Translations under genes and position numbers: made by a program
NCBI RefSeq assembly: GCF_029714405.1
Contig: NZ_CP121650.1
Span: forward strand, 2,423,001 to 2,487,000
Reading direction: 5' to 3'
Source of the DNA: Bradyrhizobium sp. CB82
GTDB taxonomy: Bacteria > Pseudomonadota > Alphaproteobacteria > Rhizobiales > Xanthobacteraceae
DNA length: 64,000 bases
Shown: positions 33,951 through 41,876 of the stretch, piece after piece
Layout: the number at the start of each line of letters is the position of its first letter
Numbering within the stretch: position 1 is the first letter of the stretch
The notes under the pieces: generated by a model
Database searches by the model: none
Seen by the model: the letters and a program-made list of their open reading frames with translations, nothing else
What the model was told of the DNA's origin: nothing

Positions 33951-35327
33951 CTAGACGATCTGCCGGGCGTCGACCTGTCTGTGCAGCGCGCCTACCAGAA
34001 TTTGCAACGCCTGGCCGAGCTCGGCGCGATTACGCGCCGCGCCAAGCGATAGTCGCGCCGCATGCGGCGGATGATCGCCGACCACGAAGGCGTCGCTGGC
34101 GATAACCGCAAGCCCGTTGCGCAGCAGTTGCGCTGTAACCTCCGTCCGGCTCCGCCCCTCCGGCAGGCGGAGCCAGAGGTGATGCGCAGCAGGTTTGGCC
34201 AGGAACTGAAAGCCTTTCAGCGCGCGCTGTGCGAGCTGCTGACGGCCGATCGCCTCGTTGCGGATCGCGGTGATGATGCGATCCGCAACACCGGTCTCGA
34301 GCCAATGGGTGACGAGCGCAACCATCAGGGGCGCGGGCATCTGCACTGTCGCCTGAAGATAGCTACGCATCCGTTGCTGCGCGGCAGCGTCTGATGTCAC
34401 CAGATAGGCCACGCGCAATGCCGGCGCGATGCATTTGGACAGCGTGGTCGCAAGATAGGTCCGTTCTGGAATGAGGTTGGCGATCGGCGAGGCCGAACGG
34501 TCCAGCAGACCATAGGCATCGTCCTCGATCAGCGTCGTGTCGGCGTCAAGGATGATCTTCGCAATTGCGCTTCGCCGCTCAGTCGAAAGCGTCGCGGTGG
34601 TCGGATTGTGCAGCGTCGGAATGAGATAGACGGCCTTCGGCCTGTGCTCGCGGCACGCCCTGGCCAGTGCGTCAGGAAGGATGCCGCCTTCATCCATCGC
34701 GACGCCGATGAGCTTGACGCCGAGCCGCGCGGCGACCGCTCTGATGCCGGGGAAGGTGAGGGCTTCCGTCAACACGACGTCGCCCGGCCCGGCGAGATAG
34801 GCGATGAGGTTGAACAGGATCGTCTGCGTGCCGGGAAAGACCACGAGCCGGTCGGCGCGGACATCGGGAACGCGCGTCCGCATCCACTTCGCGACGACAT
34901 CGAGCTCGTGCGGGCTGCCGCCAGGCGGCTGGTAGTTGAGATAGGCGGTCAGCCCGGATTGCTGGCGGATCGCCTCGAGACCGGCAAGGATGCGTTCATC
35001 GAGCTGCGCCTCCAGCGGATGCGGCGGCACGTTCATCGACAGATCAATCGTGACCGGGTGCGGCAGGTCGATAGTGCGGCGCGCGCTCGTCTGCGACACG
35101 AACGAGCCCTGTCCGACCCGTGCTTCCAAAATCCCGCGCCGCCGTGCCTCGGTATAGGCACGCGTCACCGTGGTGAGATCGAGGCGAAGTGCTTTCGCCA
35201 GCGCGCGCTGCGTCGGCAGTTGCTGGCCGCGCACCAGCCTCCCTGCGGCGATGTCGGCCTCCATGGCGTCGACGATGCGCTGATAGCGCGGGCCGCTGAG
35301 CTCGGCGATTGTAGGGACCCAATCCAT
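33951..35327 (-). CDS. MocR/PdxR-type GntR regulator with aminotransferase domain
   Basis: A 458-residue fusion. Residues 10-80 are a GntR winged helix (GPRYQRIVDAMEADIAAGRL, LPTQRALAKALRLDLTTVTR). After a linker, residues 110-458 form a fold-type I aminotransferase-like domain with PGTQTILFNLIAYLAGPGD, PTLHNPTTATL, TTLIEDDAYG and the PLP Lys in TYLATTLSKCIAPALRVAY. MocR regulators sense PLP or its adducts. ATG 35327 gives the proper N-terminus. It is divergent from the DUF983 gene with direct repeats in the gap. A transport target such as the TSUP gene downstream on the same strand is also possible. Confidence 0.88.
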   Translation of the reverse strand: MDWVPTIAELSGPRYQRIVDAMEADIAAGRLVRGQQLPTQRALAKALRLDLTTVTRAYTEARRRGILEARVGQGSFVSQTSARRTIDLPHPVTIDLSMNVPPHPLEAQLDERILAGLEAIRQQSGLTAYLNYQPPGGSPHELDVVAKWMRTRVPDVRADRLVVFPGTQTILFNLIAYLAGPGDVVLTEALTFPGIRAVAARLGVKLIGVAMDEGGILPDALARACREHRPKAVYLIPTLHNPTTATLSTERRSAIAKIILDADTTLIEDDAYGLLDRSASPIANLIPERTYLATTLSKCIAPALRVAYLVTSDAAAQQRMRSYLQATVQMPAPLMVALVTHWLETGVADRIITAIRNEAIGRQQLAQRALKGFQFLAKPAAHHLWLRLPEGRSRTEVTAQLLRNGLAVIASDAFVVGDHPPHAARLSLGAARNRAELGQALQILVGALHRQVDARQIV

Positions 35328-35351
35328 GCAAATTTGACCATTTTCTTTGAA

Positions 35352-35381
35352 TGTATGGATGCAAGATATTATTGTATGGAT
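35352..35381. promoter_or_regulatory. direct repeats TGTATGGAT, likely MocR sites
   Basis: TGTATGGAT at 35352-35360 and again at 35373-35381, 21 bases apart. A near copy (TGCATGGAT, minus strand) covers the MocR start codon at 35321-35330. MocR proteins typically bind direct repeats two turns apart next to their own gene, which matches. Confidence 0.65.
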
Positions 35382-35405
35382 CGTTGGAAAGAAAGAGGTG
35401 TGGTC

Positions 35406-35846
35406 ATGGCGACCGGTTCGGTCTCTCTGGCGAAGGCGATGTGGCGGGGCTTTCGCGGCAGGTGTCCGCATTGCGGCGAGGGCCACGTGTTCAAGCGCTT
35501 CCTGAAAATCGCCGACAGCTGCGATGTCTGTGGCGAAGAGCTGTTTCACCATCGCGCCGATGATTTGCCCGCCTATCTCGTCATCGTCGTGGTCGGCCAT
35601 CTCGTGGTGCCGGCGATCCTCGCGATCGAGACGGCTTATGCACCGCCAGTCTGGCTGCAATTGGCAGTGTGGCTGCCGGTGACGCTGTTTGCTTCGCTCG
35701 CTTTGTTGCAGCCGACCAAGGGCGCCATCGTCGGACTGCAATGGCAAATCGGCATGCACGGCTTTGAGGAAGCCAAGCGGCGGCGCGAAGCCGGTCGGCT
35801 CGCGCCTGTGCTCGTGAAGGCCAAACCCACACCGCGAGCTGCCTGA
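35406..35846 (+). CDS. DUF983 membrane protein
   Basis: A 146-residue protein with an N-terminal zinc-ribbon-like segment (FRGRCPHCGEGHVFKRFLKI, SCDVCGEELFHHRADDLPAY) and two membrane helices (LVIVVVGHLVVPAILAIETA and LQLAVWLPVTLFASLALLQP). This is the DUF983 layout; the family is often linked to heme-copper oxidase biogenesis regions, but its role is unproven. ATG 35406 has AAAGAGG upstream. It is probably controlled with or by the divergent MocR gene. Confidence 0.88.
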   Translation: MATGSVSLAKAMWRGFRGRCPHCGEGHVFKRFLKIADSCDVCGEELFHHRADDLPAYLVIVVVGHLVVPAILAIETAYAPPVWLQLAVWLPVTLFASLALLQPTKGAIVGLQWQIGMHGFEEAKRRREAGRLAPVLVKAKPTPRAA

Positions 35847-35924
35847 GCATTCGTCGCGACGTTTACATCGCCTGGCCGGCCGCTACACTCCATCGTACCA
35901 AACAAAAAAACGATGGAAACGCCG

Positions 35925-36641
35925 ATGACCGCACGCTCGCCCAAAACCTTCCTGCTTTGTCATGGCGCCTGGTCCGGCGGGTGGGCCTGGAGGAAGATGC
36001 ATCCGCTGATGGTGCAGGCCGGCCATCGCCTGGTGACGCCGACCTACACGGGCCTCGGTGAGCGGTCGCATCTCGCGAATCATTCGATCGACCTGGAGAC
36101 GCATATCCAGGACATCGTCAACGTCATCAAGTTCGACGACCTCAGCGACATCGTGCTGCTCGGCCACAGCTATGGCGGCATGGTCGCGACCGGCGTCGCC
36201 GATCGCGCGCGCGATCGCGTGTCGCAACTGATCTATCTCGACGCCTTCGTGCCGCGCGATGGCCAGTCGCTGTTCGATCTCAACGACGCCGGGCGCGAGT
36301 CGATGCGCAAGTCAGCAAGCTCCGGCGATGGTTACCGCATTCCGCCCAACCCACCGCCGCCGGATACGCCGCAAGCCGATCTCGACTGGCTCAACGCGCG
36401 CCGCATTAACATGCCGCTCAAATGTTTCGAGACGCGCTTGAGGCTCGAACACGGCGAGCCCGCGATGCCGCGCAGCTACATCTATTGCACACGCATTCCG
36501 CCTGGCGACGTGTTCGGGCAGTTCGCCAAGCGCACGAAGAACGAGGAGGGCTGGCGCTATTTCGAGCTCGACGCGAGCCACGCGCCGAACGTCACAGCGC
36601 CGGAGGCGTTGATGGGTGTGTTGAACGAAATCGTCGGCTAG
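35925..36641 (+). CDS. alpha/beta hydrolase fold protein
   Basis: About 238 residues. FLLCHGAWSGGWAW is the oxyanion-hole strand, VLLGHSYGGMVATG the nucleophile elbow with Ser, LIYLDAFVPRDGQS holds the acid region, and ELDASHAPNVTAPEAL gives the catalytic His. The set resembles salicylate esterase or hydroxynitrile lyase-like hydrolases. I chose ATG 35925 (GGAAAC a few bases upstream); ATG 35913 is the alternative. The substrate cannot be inferred. A family-D repeat follows and could act as terminator. Confidence 0.85.
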   Translation: MTARSPKTFLLCHGAWSGGWAWRKMHPLMVQAGHRLVTPTYTGLGERSHLANHSIDLETHIQDIVNVIKFDDLSDIVLLGHSYGGMVATGVADRARDRVSQLIYLDAFVPRDGQSLFDLNDAGRESMRKSASSGDGYRIPPNPPPPDTPQADLDWLNARRINMPLKCFETRLRLEHGEPAMPRSYIYCTRIPPGDVFGQFAKRTKNEEGWRYFELDASHAPNVTAPEALMGVLNEIVG

Positions 36642-36648
36642 TGCCTCC

Positions 36649-36748
36649 GTCATTCCGGGGCTCGCGAAGCGAGAGCCCGGAGTCCATTCCTCCACCAGCT
36701 CAGCCGCCCATGGATTCCGGGTTCGTGCTGCGCACGCCCCGGAATGAC
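36649..36748. repeat. repeat family D (GTCATTCCGGGG)
   Basis: GTCATTCCGGGGCTCGCGAA at the left and CGCACGCCCCGGAATGAC at the right form long complementary ends around CCCGGAGTCCATTCC and GGATTCCGGGTTCG. A related copy is at 54291. Confidence 0.8.
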
Positions 36749-36807
36749 GACCATCGAAATTGGTGAGGGGCCCGGCACGTTAGCGCCAGGCCCCTCGTTG
36801 CAAGATA

Positions 36808-37236
36808 TCAGCCGGCCTGTAAGCCGGGTTCTGTAGGGCACCGCCAGCTTGCGCAAGCGATACGTGACGGCCATTCCTCTGGGGCCATGTTTGCACATGG
36901 CCTCGAGCAACCTACCCGGACGGCGGGCCTGACATCGCCCCGCGGCGTTATCGCTTTCGCGAACAGCCCGCTCAAGCCGTCCCTATTCGGTTTTGCTCCC
37001 GGTGGGGTTTGCCATGCCGGCTCCGTTGCCGGAACCGCGGTGCGCTCTTACCGCACCTTTTCACCCTTGCCTCGCCTGAGCCCCGAAGGGCGACGGCGGG
37101 GCGGTTCGTTCTCTGTGGCACTTTCCCTGGGGTCGCCCCCGCCGGACGTTATCCGGCACCGCATGTCAAGGGAGCCCGGACTTTCCTCCCCGGCGGCCTT
37201 TCGACACTTGCCGGAGCGGCCGTCCGGCCGACTGAC
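36808..37236 (-). ncRNA. rnpB: RNase P RNA, bacterial class A
   Basis: The minus strand carries the conserved RNase P core: the 5' part with GGAGGAAAGTCCGGGCTCC, the P4-forming ACAGAGAACGAACCGCC region, GGTAAGAGCGCACCG, and the 3' end with CAGAACCCGGCTTACAGGCC, which pairs back to the start. About 429 nt long, the usual alphaproteobacterial size. It is the catalytic RNA that trims tRNA 5' leaders. On the minus strand a TTGACG lies about 30 bases before the mature 5' end and may be the -35 element. The ends are given to within a few bases. Confidence 0.95.
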
Positions 37237-37383
37237 GGTGTACGCAATGGGCATTTATGACGGTTTCGTCAAGGCGATATCGTTCCGCACGACATGCAAA
37301 ATAATTTATCCTGAAGATGTCGTTTGATGTTTGCCCCGTTCGACCGGATGTCGGCGATCCAGCCGAGCAACAGGAGTGAAGCG

Positions 37384-37737
37384 ATGCAGTATCTGCTGAT
37401 GATCTACCAGAACGAGGTCGAGTACGCGAAGAACGACGCTGCAACCAGCCAGAAGATGATGGCCGAATATCAGACCTTCACGCAAGGCATCATCCAGAGC
37501 GGCAACTTCAAGGCCGGCGACCGGTTGCAGCCGACCACGACCGCGACGACCGTGCGCGTGCGCGACGGCAAGACGCTGACGACCGACGGCCCGTTTGCGG
37601 AGACGCGCGAGCAGCTCGGCGGCTACTATCTCGTCGAGGCCAAGGATCTCGATGCGGCGATCGCGATCGCGGCGCGGATCCCCGGCGCGCGCACCGGCTC
37701 GATCGAGGTGCGTCCGATCTGGGTGTATGACAAGTGA
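37384..37737 (+). CDS. YCII/DGPF domain protein
   Basis: A 117-residue protein beginning MQYLLMIYQNEVEYAK. It carries the DGPF motif in TDGPFAETREQLGGYYLVEA, and the YCII core AIAIAARIPGARTGSIEVRP. ATG 37384 follows AGGAGTG. DGPF proteins are the standard partner of ECF42 sigma factors, one of which starts 21 bases downstream. The biochemical role of the family is unknown; a small-molecule or stress function is suspected. Confidence 0.92.
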   Translation: MQYLLMIYQNEVEYAKNDAATSQKMMAEYQTFTQGIIQSGNFKAGDRLQPTTTATTVRVRDGKTLTTDGPFAETREQLGGYYLVEAKDLDAAIAIAARIPGARTGSIEVRPIWVYDK

Positions 37738-37758
37738 CGGCGTAGTGCGTATCGGCGC

Positions 37759-38991
37759 ATGACCCCTTCCAAGATCGAAACCATTTTCCGCGACGAGGCG
37801 GGGCGGGCGCTGGCCACGCTGATCCGCCTCGTCGGTGATTTCGATCTCGCCGAGGACGCGCTCCAGGACGCCTTTGCAGTCGCACTGGAGCGCTGGTCTG
37901 CGCGCGAGTTGCCCGATAATCCGCGCGCCTGGCTCGTCAATGTCGGACGCAACAAGGCGATCGATCGCATCCGCCGCCGGGCGGCATTTCGCGGCAAGCA
38001 GCAGGCGCTCGTGCATGAGCTCGCGCTGAATGCGCAAGCGCCCGACGAGCCAGCGTCGATGCTCGACGACGATATGCTGCGGCTGATCTTCACCTGCTGT
38101 CATCCCGCGTTCGCGCCCGAAGTCCAGGTCGCGCTGACGCTGCGCACGGTATGCGGGCTCACCACGGCGCAGGTCGCGCGCGCCTTTCTGGTCAGCGAGG
38201 AGGCAATGGGACAGCGGCTCGTCCGTGCCAAGCAGAAGATCAGGCTCGCCGGCATTCCCTACGAGGTACCGGAGCGCGACGCGCTGGAGCTGCGTCTCAA
38301 CGGTGTGCTCGCCGTGATCTACCTCGTCTTCACCGAAGGCTATGTTGCGACGTCGGGCGCGGACCTGATGCGGCCGGATCTTGCGGTCGAGGCGATCCGG
38401 CTCGGCCGATTGCTCGACTGCCTGATGCCTGATCGTGCTGGTATCAAGGGCCTGCTGTCGCTGATGCTGCTGCACGATGCGCGCCGCGCCGGGCGCGAGA
38501 CGTCCGCCGGCGACATCGTGCTGCTGGAGGATCAGGACCGTACGCTGTGGGACCGTGCGCAGATCGAGGAAGGCTTGCGTCTGGTCGACGATGCGCTGCG
38601 CGTGCCAGGCCGACCGCAGCCCTACGCCGTGCAGGCAGCGATTGCCGCGCTCCACGCGCGGGCGCCGAGTTATGCGGAGACTGACTGGCCGCAAATCGCC
38701 GGACTCTACGAAGTGCTGCTACGGATCAACCCGTCTCCAGTGATCGAGTTAAACCATGCGGCAGCCGTGTCGATGGTCGACGGCCCGGCACGTGCGCTCG
38801 ACCTCGTCGGCGCGATTGCAGCGCGCGGCGGGCTCGACGGCTATGAGCTGCTGCCTGCGGTGCGCGCGGATTTGCTGCGAAGGCTGGGCCGGAAGCAAGA
38901 GGCGCGCGAGGCATATGTCGCGGCGACGGCGGCGACGCAGCTCGAGCCGCTGCGGAGGCTGTATGCGCGACGGATGAGGGAACTCGCGTAG
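37759..38991 (+). CDS. ECF42-type RNA polymerase sigma factor
   Basis: A 410-residue sigma factor. Region 2 is at residues 5-75 (ALATLIRLVGDFDLAEDALQ, NPRAWLVNVGRNKAIDRIRR), region 4 at 110-170 (LRTVCGLTTAQVARAFLVSE). Residues 185-410 form the long C-terminal helical domain (DUF6596/TPR-like) that marks ECF42 and replaces a separate anti-sigma factor: GVLAVIYLVFTEGYVATSG, VELNHAAAV-like segment and LLRRLGRKQEAREAYVAA. It is co-transcribed with the DGPF gene, which is usually its target. The length is normal. Confidence 0.92.
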   Translation: MTPSKIETIFRDEAGRALATLIRLVGDFDLAEDALQDAFAVALERWSARELPDNPRAWLVNVGRNKAIDRIRRRAAFRGKQQALVHELALNAQAPDEPASMLDDDMLRLIFTCCHPAFAPEVQVALTLRTVCGLTTAQVARAFLVSEEAMGQRLVRAKQKIRLAGIPYEVPERDALELRLNGVLAVIYLVFTEGYVATSGADLMRPDLAVEAIRLGRLLDCLMPDRAGIKGLLSLMLLHDARRAGRETSAGDIVLLEDQDRTLWDRAQIEEGLRLVDDALRVPGRPQPYAVQAAIAALHARAPSYAETDWPQIAGLYEVLLRINPSPVIELNHAAAVSMVDGPARALDLVGAIAARGGLDGYELLPAVRADLLRRLGRKQEAREAYVAATAATQLEPLRRLYARRMRELA

Positions 38992-39002
38992 TCGCCACAC
39001 TT

Positions 39003-39183
39003 CGTCATTTGCGAGGAGCTCGCGACAAAATTGCGGAGCAATTTTGCGCTGAAGCGGGAAAGCAATCCAGACTGTCAGTTCCTCATCCTGAGGAGCGCGG
39101 AACGCGCGTCTCGAAGGATGAAGGCCCGGCTCTCGGCCTCGCCCTTCGAGACGCCACGCAAGCGCGGCTCCTCATGGCGAGGG
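39003..39183. repeat. repeat pair: family E half-unit and family B unit
   Basis: 39003-39090 begins GTCATTTGCGAGGAGCTCGC and holds AAGCAATCCAGACTGTCAG (family E, left half). 39081-39183 is a family-B unit (CTCATCCTGAGGAGCGCGG to CTCCTCATGGCGAGGG). It fills the gap between the convergent sigma factor and amidase genes. Confidence 0.7.
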
Positions 39184-39195
39184 TCTACCTCGCCG

Positions 39196-40059
39196 TCACT
39201 TCGATGCGATGGTCGTACCTTCGGCCGGCAAACTCGCCAGCAGTGCCTGCAAGGTCGATAGTGTCGAGTGATCGGCGACGCCGTCCAGCCGCGCCGGGCG
39301 GAAATGGCGCTGGAAGGCGGTGACGACCTCCATCGTCGTCGCATCGTACTTGCCGGTGAGCGGAACGCCGTAGCCGTATTTCGCAAGCGCCTGCTGCAGG
39401 CTCAGCACCTCGTCGCTGATGGTGCCGAGCATCACGCTCTCGCCGCGCACGATCGGCGCCGGCGTCACCCAGTGACCGACTCCGGAATTGGCCAGCGAAT
39501 GCCACGGGAATTTCTCGCCGGGATCCTTCTTGCGTGCTGGCGCCACATCCGAATGGCCGAGCACCCGGTGCGGGGCCACCTTGCGGCGAAGCATGATGCC
39601 GCGGCAGAGCGCGATCACGGCGGCAATCTGACGCAGCGGGAACTCCGGATAGCCCCAGTCATGACCGCGATTGACGATCTCAATGCCGATCGAGCAGGAG
39701 TTGACGTCGTCCTCGCCCGCCCATGACGAGACACCGGCGTGCCAGGCGCGCTTGCTCTCCGGCACGCATTGCACGATGCGGCCGTCCTCCAGCACGACGT
39801 AGTGAGCCGAGACCTCGGTGCCCGCCGTGCAGAGCCGCGCCAGCGCACCCTCGACATCGGGCATGCCGGTGTAGTGCAACAGGATCATGTCCGGCAGGCG
39901 GCCCTTGTTGCGCTCGCCGTAGTTCGGAGAGGGGATGATGTCGGAGACGATGGAGGAATCGGGGTCGAACGTCCGCATGCTCGCCGCGGCCTTGGGAACC
40001 GGGAGTACGCGTTGACGCTTCGAATCAGATCCCGGTGACGCGGACGAACCAGACGACAT
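39196..40059 (-). CDS. N-acetylmuramoyl-L-alanine amidase with peptidoglycan-binding domain
   Basis: A 287-residue enzyme of the AmiD/Amidase_2 type. The catalytic domain (residues 45-200) shows DMILLHYTGMPDVEGAL with the first zinc His, VSAHYVVLEDGRIVQCVPE, RAWHAGVSSWAGEDDVNS, and RVLGHSDVAPARKKDPGEKF with the second His and the Lys/Asp. Residues 215-287 are a PG_binding_1 domain (SLQQALAKYGYGVPLTGKYD). It cuts the amide between MurNAc and the stem peptide, probably for recycling. ATG 40059 lacks a good ribosome site; ATG 39978 (MRTFDPDSSIV) is an alternative start. No clear signal peptide. Confidence 0.88.
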   Translation of the reverse strand: MSSGSSASPGSDSKRQRVLPVPKAAASMRTFDPDSSIVSDIIPSPNYGERNKGRLPDMILLHYTGMPDVEGALARLCTAGTEVSAHYVVLEDGRIVQCVPESKRAWHAGVSSWAGEDDVNSCSIGIEIVNRGHDWGYPEFPLRQIAAVIALCRGIMLRRKVAPHRVLGHSDVAPARKKDPGEKFPWHSLANSGVGHWVTPAPIVRGESVMLGTISDEVLSLQQALAKYGYGVPLTGKYDATTMEVVTAFQRHFRPARLDGVADHSTLSTLQALLASLPAEGTTIASK

Positions 40060-40490
40060 TATTGAGGCTCAATCGGACGAGAGCGGCGGGCTCTTCAAGC
40101 CCTTCACTTTACTATTCCTTTACCCTTGCGGCCGCGCAATCGCCGGTGTCGGTTAACGGGCGCATTTTGCGGCAGGTGTGTGGATGACGCATCACCACGA
40201 ATATTACCTTTTTGACTTGTAATCGAACCATCAACGCTTTCTTAACGCTAAGGGCCGTTACTGAGAGGTGAAGAGCCGCCCCGCGTCCGGAGGCGGCCAA
40301 CGCGTTTTTTGCTCGAAATCCCATGGCTGCCCGACAAATTCCATGCGGAAAACAGGGTCTGCAGCCTGGGACCGCCGGGCTGGGCGAACGCGCCGTACAG
40401 GGGTCGAGCCGTGGAACCGCCGCGAAGCGGAACAGACGTGATGGGCGGGTTACCCGTCGTTCTCGCCCGCGCGCCGAGCGAGCCGGGCAC
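40060..40490. other. leader region of the dcw cluster, no mraZ
   Basis: 431 bases without a supported gene. It contains GTTAACGG near 40150 and TTCTTAACGCTAAGGGCC near 40240, a TTGACTTG near 40210 that could be a -35 element, and a long open but unconvincing frame leading into rsmH. I looked for mraZ, the usual first gene of the cluster, on the plus strand and found no match. Confidence 0.5.
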
Positions 40491-41480
40491 ATGAGCCCGG
40501 CTGACCACATTCCCGTTCTCGGCCGCGAGGCGATCGAGCATCTCGCGCCGCGCGAGCGCGGCGTCTATGTCGATGCGACCTTCGGTGGCGGCGGCTACAG
40601 CCGCGCCATCCTGGATGTGCCGGGAACCCGTGTCGTCGGCATCGACCGCGATCGCACGGCGATCGCCGGTGGCTTTGATCTGGTCGACCGGTCTGGCGGG
40701 CGCCTGACGCTCGTCGAAGACCGCTTCTCGAACCTCGCCGAGGTCTGCGCCGCGCAAGGCGTTGGCGCTGTCGACGGCGTCGTCATGGACGTCGGCGTCT
40801 CCTCGATGCAGCTCGACCAGGCCGGCCGCGGCTTCTCGTTCCGGCTCGACGGCCCGCTCGACATGCGGATGGGCCAGGCGGGGCCGACAGCCGCGGACGT
40901 GGTCGCAAAGGCATCCGAAAGCGACCTTGCGGACATCATCTATCTCTTCGGCGAGGAGCGGCATTCGCGCAAGGTCGCGCGCGCCATCGTCATGGCACGT
41001 CAGGAAGCGCCGATCACGACCACGCGCGCGCTCGCCGATCTCGTTGGAAGGGTCGTACGCTCGAAGCCCGGCGACATCCATCCGGCGACGCGGACGTTCC
41101 AGGGCCTGCGCATCTTCGTCAATGAAGAGCTCGAAGAGCTGGAGACCGCTCTCGCGGCTGCCGAACGCGTGCTGAGGCCCGGCGGTCGGCTGGTCGTGGT
41201 GTCCTTCCATTCGCTGGAAGACCGCATCGTCAAGAATTTCCTCAGCGAGCGCGCCAAGACCGGCGGCGGCTCGCGGCATCTGCCGGAGGTCGCGCAGCTG
41301 CCGCCGAGCTTCCGGCTTCTGACGCGGCGTCCCGTCGTCGCGGGCGAGGCGGAAATCGCGCATAATCCGCGCGCGCGTTCCGCGAAGCTGCGCGCCGCCG
41401 AGCGGACCGCGGCTGCCGCGCATGCCGAGGGCGAGTCATCGTCCTGGCCGCGCCTTTCCGACGTCATGAGGGGTGGCTAG
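40491..41480 (+). CDS. rsmH: 16S rRNA m4C1402 methyltransferase RsmH (MraW)
   Basis: A 329-residue SAM-dependent methyltransferase of 16S rRNA C1402. The start at ATG 40491 ([20 protein letters not shown]) matches the family; an upstream in-frame ATG would add 56 unlikely residues. Motifs: [16 protein letters not shown] (SAM loop), [47 protein letters not shown] and [14 protein letters not shown]. First gene of the cluster in this organism. The ftsL ATG comes three bases after its stop. Confidence 0.96.
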   Translation: MSPADHIPVLGREAIEHLAPRERGVYVDATFGGGGYSRAILDVPGTRVVGIDRDRTAIAGGFDLVDRSGGRLTLVEDRFSNLAEVCAAQGVGAVDGVVMDVGVSSMQLDQAGRGFSFRLDGPLDMRMGQAGPTAADVVAKASESDLADIIYLFGEERHSRKVARAIVMARQEAPITTTRALADLVGRVVRSKPGDIHPATRTFQGLRIFVNEELEELETALAAAERVLRPGGRLVVVSFHSLEDRIVKNFLSERAKTGGGSRHLPEVAQLPPSFRLLTRRPVVAGEAEIAHNPRARSAKLRAAERTAAAAHAEGESSSWPRLSDVMRGG

Positions 41481-41483
41481 CGC

Positions 41484-41876
41484 ATGCGCATCATCCACCT
41501 CCTCGTCATCGGCGCGCTGATCTTCGCCGCGGCCTATGTCTACCGGATCAAGATGGAGTCCACCGCCCGCACCGAGCGGGTGCTGCGGCTGCATGCCGAC
41601 ATCCGCGAGCAGCGCGATGCCATCGCCGCGCTGCGCTCCGAATGGGCCAAGCTCGATGCGCCGCTGCGGCTGCAAGGACTTGCCGAGCGGCATCTGTCGC
41701 TCAAGCCCGTCAACGGCACGCAATACGACCAGCTGAAGAACTTGCCGGATCGTCCGCCGCGGCTCGTCAAGCCGGGCGAGCCCGATCCGATCGGCGCCAT
41801 GATCAACACCATTGAAGCGGCGACCGATGCCGACACGGTCACGGGTTCGGTGCCGCAGCCGGAGGACAAGCAATGA
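41484..41876 (+). CDS. ftsL: cell division protein FtsL
   Basis: A 130-residue bitopic protein: membrane helix LLVIGALIFAAAYVYRI (residues 5-22), then a coiled coil (TARTERVLRLHADIREQRDA, residues 27-60) and LAERHLSLKPVNGTQYDQL, the typical FtsL ending, followed by a Pro/Asp-rich tail. It bridges FtsQ and FtsW-FtsI in the divisome. Identification rests on position and topology because the family is poorly conserved. Its stop overlaps the ftsI start by 4 bp (ATGA). Confidence 0.9.
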   Translation: MRIIHLLVIGALIFAAAYVYRIKMESTARTERVLRLHADIREQRDAIAALRSEWAKLDAPLRLQGLAERHLSLKPVNGTQYDQLKNLPDRPPRLVKPGEPDPIGAMINTIEAATDADTVTGSVPQPEDKQ

